This document shows, piece by piece, positions 6,872-8,798 of a DNA stretch of 8,798 bases. Every line of letters begins with the position of its first letter. Position 1 is the first letter of the stretch. The DNA is taken from contig CAIVEA010000519.1 in NCBI GenBank assembly GCA_903904765.1, positions 1-8,798 on the forward strand, in the 5' to 3' direction. This stretch comes from an uncultured Chloroflexota bacterium. Its GTDB lineage: Bacteria; Chloroflexota; Anaerolineae; Aggregatilineales; Phototrophicaceae. A program made the translations under genes and the position numbers. The notes under the pieces were generated by a model. It had not been told where the DNA came from. It saw only the letters and a list, made by a program, of their open reading frames with translations, and did not search any database.

Positions 6872-7729
6872 TTATTCTTCGCGGGTCTGAATCACGTTTT
6901 CCAGCGGATACACCGTCACCGTCACATCCTCAACGACGGCTTTGGTGATATGACCGCCGATCATAGCCTCGTTCTGGTAGCCGTGCAGATGCACCGGACG
7001 GCCTTCCGTCGAGATCACCGGTTGCAATGCCGCATCGCTGGTGTAGAAACCGTTAATCGTCCACTCCGCCGACTCGGTGTAATCCACAAAATGGAACGAA
7101 TCGGTATTCATGTAGGTGGTGGACAGATCAATGCCTACTTTGGGCAGGTTGTAGCCGATGGTTGTGGAAACCGCGCCCAAGCGCCCGGTGATGTGCAAGC
7201 CGGCTACCGTCATGCCGGACTCACCTAGCGTGGCAATCAACCACTCGTGCAAATTCTCCACGTTCTGGACTTCGTAGACAATCGCGTCGGCAGGGTCGGC
7301 AATCGCCAGCGCCAAGAACGGAAACTCCGGCTCGAAATTCAGCAGGGGAACATCCATCTTATCCGGTTCAGGGGTGGCAACGGGGTTAAGTAGGATACCC
7401 AGATCAACCACCTGATTCTGACCTTCGCTCGACGGGTCTACCCACCAGTAATGGACGAGTTCCGCCGTGCCATCCGGCATGAGTTCGCCGTTCCGCATTT
7501 CGTTGTTAGTCGTGCCAACACCCATCACCGCCCATTCCGGCGCGTAATGTTCAAGATGGCCCTCTACTTCGGGAATGAGGATGCCATCGGTCACATCTCC
7601 GCTGAGCAGTTGCTTGACCGAGCTATAGACCAGTAGCGTGGGCTGATCGCCCTCATCGCTCTGTGCGAACCCGATGACCGTCGTCGCCATGAATATCAGA
7701 ACCAGTAGAATCGCTTTCGCAAGCCGCAT
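6872..7729 (-). CDS. Exported acetolactate decarboxylase-like protein
   Basis: The 285-residue protein begins with a Sec signal peptide: basic MRLAK, a hydrophobic core to about residue 20, likely cleavage after GFA (20-22). There is no lipobox Cys, so it is probably secreted or periplasmic. The mature part follows the acetolactate decarboxylase (ALDC) layout. An N-terminal YSSVKQLLSGDVTDG (35-49) resembles the ALDC opening, and GVGTTNNEMRNGELM (70-84) resembles its GlGtfn.LDGE block, with E82 as candidate metal ligand. GRLGAVSTT (182-190) and WTINGFYT (223-230) correspond to later blocks. VHLHGY (246-251) plus GGHI (258-261) supply three candidate zinc histidines, H247, H249 and H260. ALDC converts acetolactate to acetoin, but no acetolactate synthase lies here and similarity is motif-level, so the reaction is unproven. 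I chose ATG 7729 because AAGGGGA lies 6 bases upstream and the signal peptide starts there; an in-frame ATG at 7798 would bury it. It is divergent from the sugar-binding protein gene. Confidence 0.65.
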   Translation of the reverse strand: MRLAKAILLVLIFMATTVIGFAQSDEGDQPTLLVYSSVKQLLSGDVTDGILIPEVEGHLEHYAPEWAVMGVGTTNNEMRNGELMPDGTAELVHYWWVDPSSEGQNQVVDLGILLNPVATPEPDKMDVPLLNFEPEFPFLALAIADPADAIVYEVQNVENLHEWLIATLGESGMTVAGLHITGRLGAVSTTIGYNLPKVGIDLSTTYMNTDSFHFVDYTESAEWTINGFYTSDAALQPVISTEGRPVHLHGYQNEAMIGGHITKAVVEDVTVTVYPLENVIQTREE

Positions 7730-7761
7730 GAATAGTCCCCTTAGAAAAGGCTGATGAACGA

Positions 7762-7789
7762 ATATTACAGATGATACGGGGAATTTCAA
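7762..7789 (-). promoter_or_regulatory. Candidate promoter of the ALDC-like gene
   Basis: On the minus strand TTGAAA (complement of 7784-7789) and TAATAT (complement of 7762-7767) are spaced by 16 bases, about 33 bases before the chosen ATG. The AT-rich setting contrasts with the surrounding GC-rich coding sequence. Confidence 0.5.
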
Positions 7790-7806
7790 TTTTGTCACGA
7801 TGAATT

Positions 7807-7835
7807 TTGCGAGATGCTGCTTTGTATGTTAATTT
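7807..7835 (+). promoter_or_regulatory. Candidate promoter of the sugar-binding protein gene
   Basis: TTGCGA (7807-7812) and TAATTT (7830-7835) are 17 bases apart, with a TG one base before the -10 (7827-7828). This leaves a 5' leader of about 55 bases before the ATG at 7896. It sits back to back with the divergent promoter, the two -35 elements being 17 bases apart. Each hexamer matches consensus at only about four positions, so it is tentative. Confidence 0.3.
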
Positions 7836-7895
7836 CATGCTCTGCAATATCTGATTCCTGTACATTTCAAGTAGACAAACTAAGGAGCAATAGTA

Positions 7896-8798
7896 ATGCG
7901 ACGTGTTGCCTTGTTCATGGTCGTTCTGGTAGTCGCCGCCCTCTCGCTGATGGGGACTGTCGTGGTCGCACAAGATGCGCCCAGCGTAGCCGTCATCACC
8001 CCGTATCTGGCGCAGCCCGGCACGCAATTCCTCGTCGAAGGTTTTCAGGCTTCCGCCACTGAAAAGGGTTGGGAAGTGAACGTGATTGATACGGCGGGCG
8101 ATGTGGCCGCCGTCATCAGCCGCATCGAAGATGTGGTCAATCAGGGTGTGGATGCCATCGTCATCAATGTAGACCCCGCGCAGGTGAGCGCCGGTTTGCA
8201 GACCGCCGCCGATGCCGGTATCCCCGTCTTTGGCATGGACGCAGGCGCGGATGCCCTGCTCGTCACCAACGTGACCAGCAACGGTTACGCGATGGCCGCC
8301 GAAACCGCGACCTACGTGGTAGATCGTATCGGTGGTGCGGGCGGCGTGGTCATGTTCGTGTTCGACCCGTACCCCCCCGTGCAGAAGCGCGGCATCATTG
8401 CCGATGCGATCTTCGCCAACAACCCCGACATCCAGATCATTGACCGCATCACCCCGGATGTAACCGATGGCGGTATCGCCGACTCGCGTGCCAAGATGGA
8501 AGCGGTTCTGGCAGCGAATCCCGAACCGGGCAGCATCAAGGCCGTGTGGGCCGCATGGGATCAGCCGGCACTGGGTGCGCTTCAGGCTATTGAAGCCGCT
8601 GGTCGTCAGAACGAAGGCATCGTGATCGTGGGCATTGATGCGAACCTGCAAGCTCGGGATGCCATCGCTGCCGGTGGCAACTTTGAAGCCTCAGTCGCGC
8701 AGGACTTCGCTGGCATCGGCGCGGCGACTGCCGACGCAGTAGCCCGTCATCTGGCTGGTGAAACAATCAATCAGGGCGTGATCTACGTCCCCACCACG
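7896..8798 (+). CDS. Sugar ABC transporter substrate-binding protein (3' partial)
   Basis: The reading frame stays open from ATG 7896 to the window end, giving 301 residues without a stop. A Sec signal peptide covers about residues 1-25, with likely cleavage at VVA-Q and no lipobox Cys. The rest fits the periplasmic-binding type 1 fold of the RbsB/Peripla_BP_4 family. It has VAVITPYLAQPGTQFLVEGF (31-50) as first strand and helix, and GVDAIVINVDPAQVSAGLQ (84-102). AADAGIPVFGMDAG (104-117), KAVWAAWDQPALGALQAIEA (215-234) and IVIVGIDANLQARDAI (242-257) follow. Such proteins capture a sugar (ribose, xylose, galactose and similar) and hand it to an ABC permease; the exact ligand cannot be told. 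AAGGAG (7882-7887) stands 8 bases before the ATG. The ATPase and permease genes are expected just beyond the window. Full family length is about 310-340 residues, so little is missing. Confidence 0.88.
   Translation, partial: MRRVALFMVVLVVAALSLMGTVVVAQDAPSVAVITPYLAQPGTQFLVEGFQASATEKGWEVNVIDTAGDVAAVISRIEDVVNQGVDAIVINVDPAQVSAGLQTAADAGIPVFGMDAGADALLVTNVTSNGYAMAAETATYVVDRIGGAGGVVMFVFDPYPPVQKRGIIADAIFANNPDIQIIDRITPDVTDGGIADSRAKMEAVLAANPEPGSIKAVWAAWDQPALGALQAIEAAGRQNEGIVIVGIDANLQARDAIAAGGNFEASVAQDFAGIGAATADAVARHLAGETINQGVIYVPTT

Noticed and set aside
7653..8651. Minus-strand open frame (332 codons) across the ALDC-like start and the binding-protein gene
   Set aside because: It spans the divergent intergenic region and is antisense to the signal-peptide-bearing binding protein; its His/Asp/Gly-rich translation is a shadow.

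Overview
The window reads as chromosomal DNA from a moderately GC-rich bacterium. The best guess is Chloroflexota, possibly Anaerolineae. The reasons are a min operon next to a SEDS gene, a GlnRS coexisting with GluRS, purine-rich Shine-Dalgarno sites, and C-rich intergenic motifs. This assignment is inference from gene content and protein style, not a database result. All genes look intact; no insertion sequence, phage gene, CRISPR array or pseudogene was seen.

Layout. Bases 82-1946 (+) hold a tight minC-minD-minE operon for placing the division site. Its own-promoter neighbour, a rodA-type SEDS glycosyltransferase gene (2014-3108, +), makes wall peptidoglycan. The min-rodA linkage is a known arrangement (for example in clostridia) that ties division-site choice to wall growth. 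After a hairpin-containing gap comes gltX (glutamyl-tRNA synthetase, 3217-4707, +). It is followed by a tRNA-Gln(CUG) gene (4783-4853, +) with a clear promoter and a terminator. Converging on it is glnS (glutaminyl-tRNA synthetase, 4987-6705, -). The window thus contains a Glu/Gln charging cluster: the tRNA, its cognate synthetase, and the paralogous synthetase that could mischarge it.

Upstream of glnS on the same strand lies a gene for an exported protein (6872-7729, -). Its pattern matches the acetolactate decarboxylase fold, including the HxH...GGH metal-ligand signature, but it is divergent. It is transcribed divergently from a periplasmic sugar-binding protein gene (7896 to beyond 8798, +), probably the first gene of a sugar ABC transporter cut off by the window end.

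I did not find a clearly new multi-gene system. The points most worth a second look are the gltX/tRNA-Gln/glnS cluster with its unusual tRNA anticodon loop, the secreted ALDC-like protein, the GC-rich dyad in the tRNA promoter, and GC-rich hairpins without U-tracts that share a C-rich motif.
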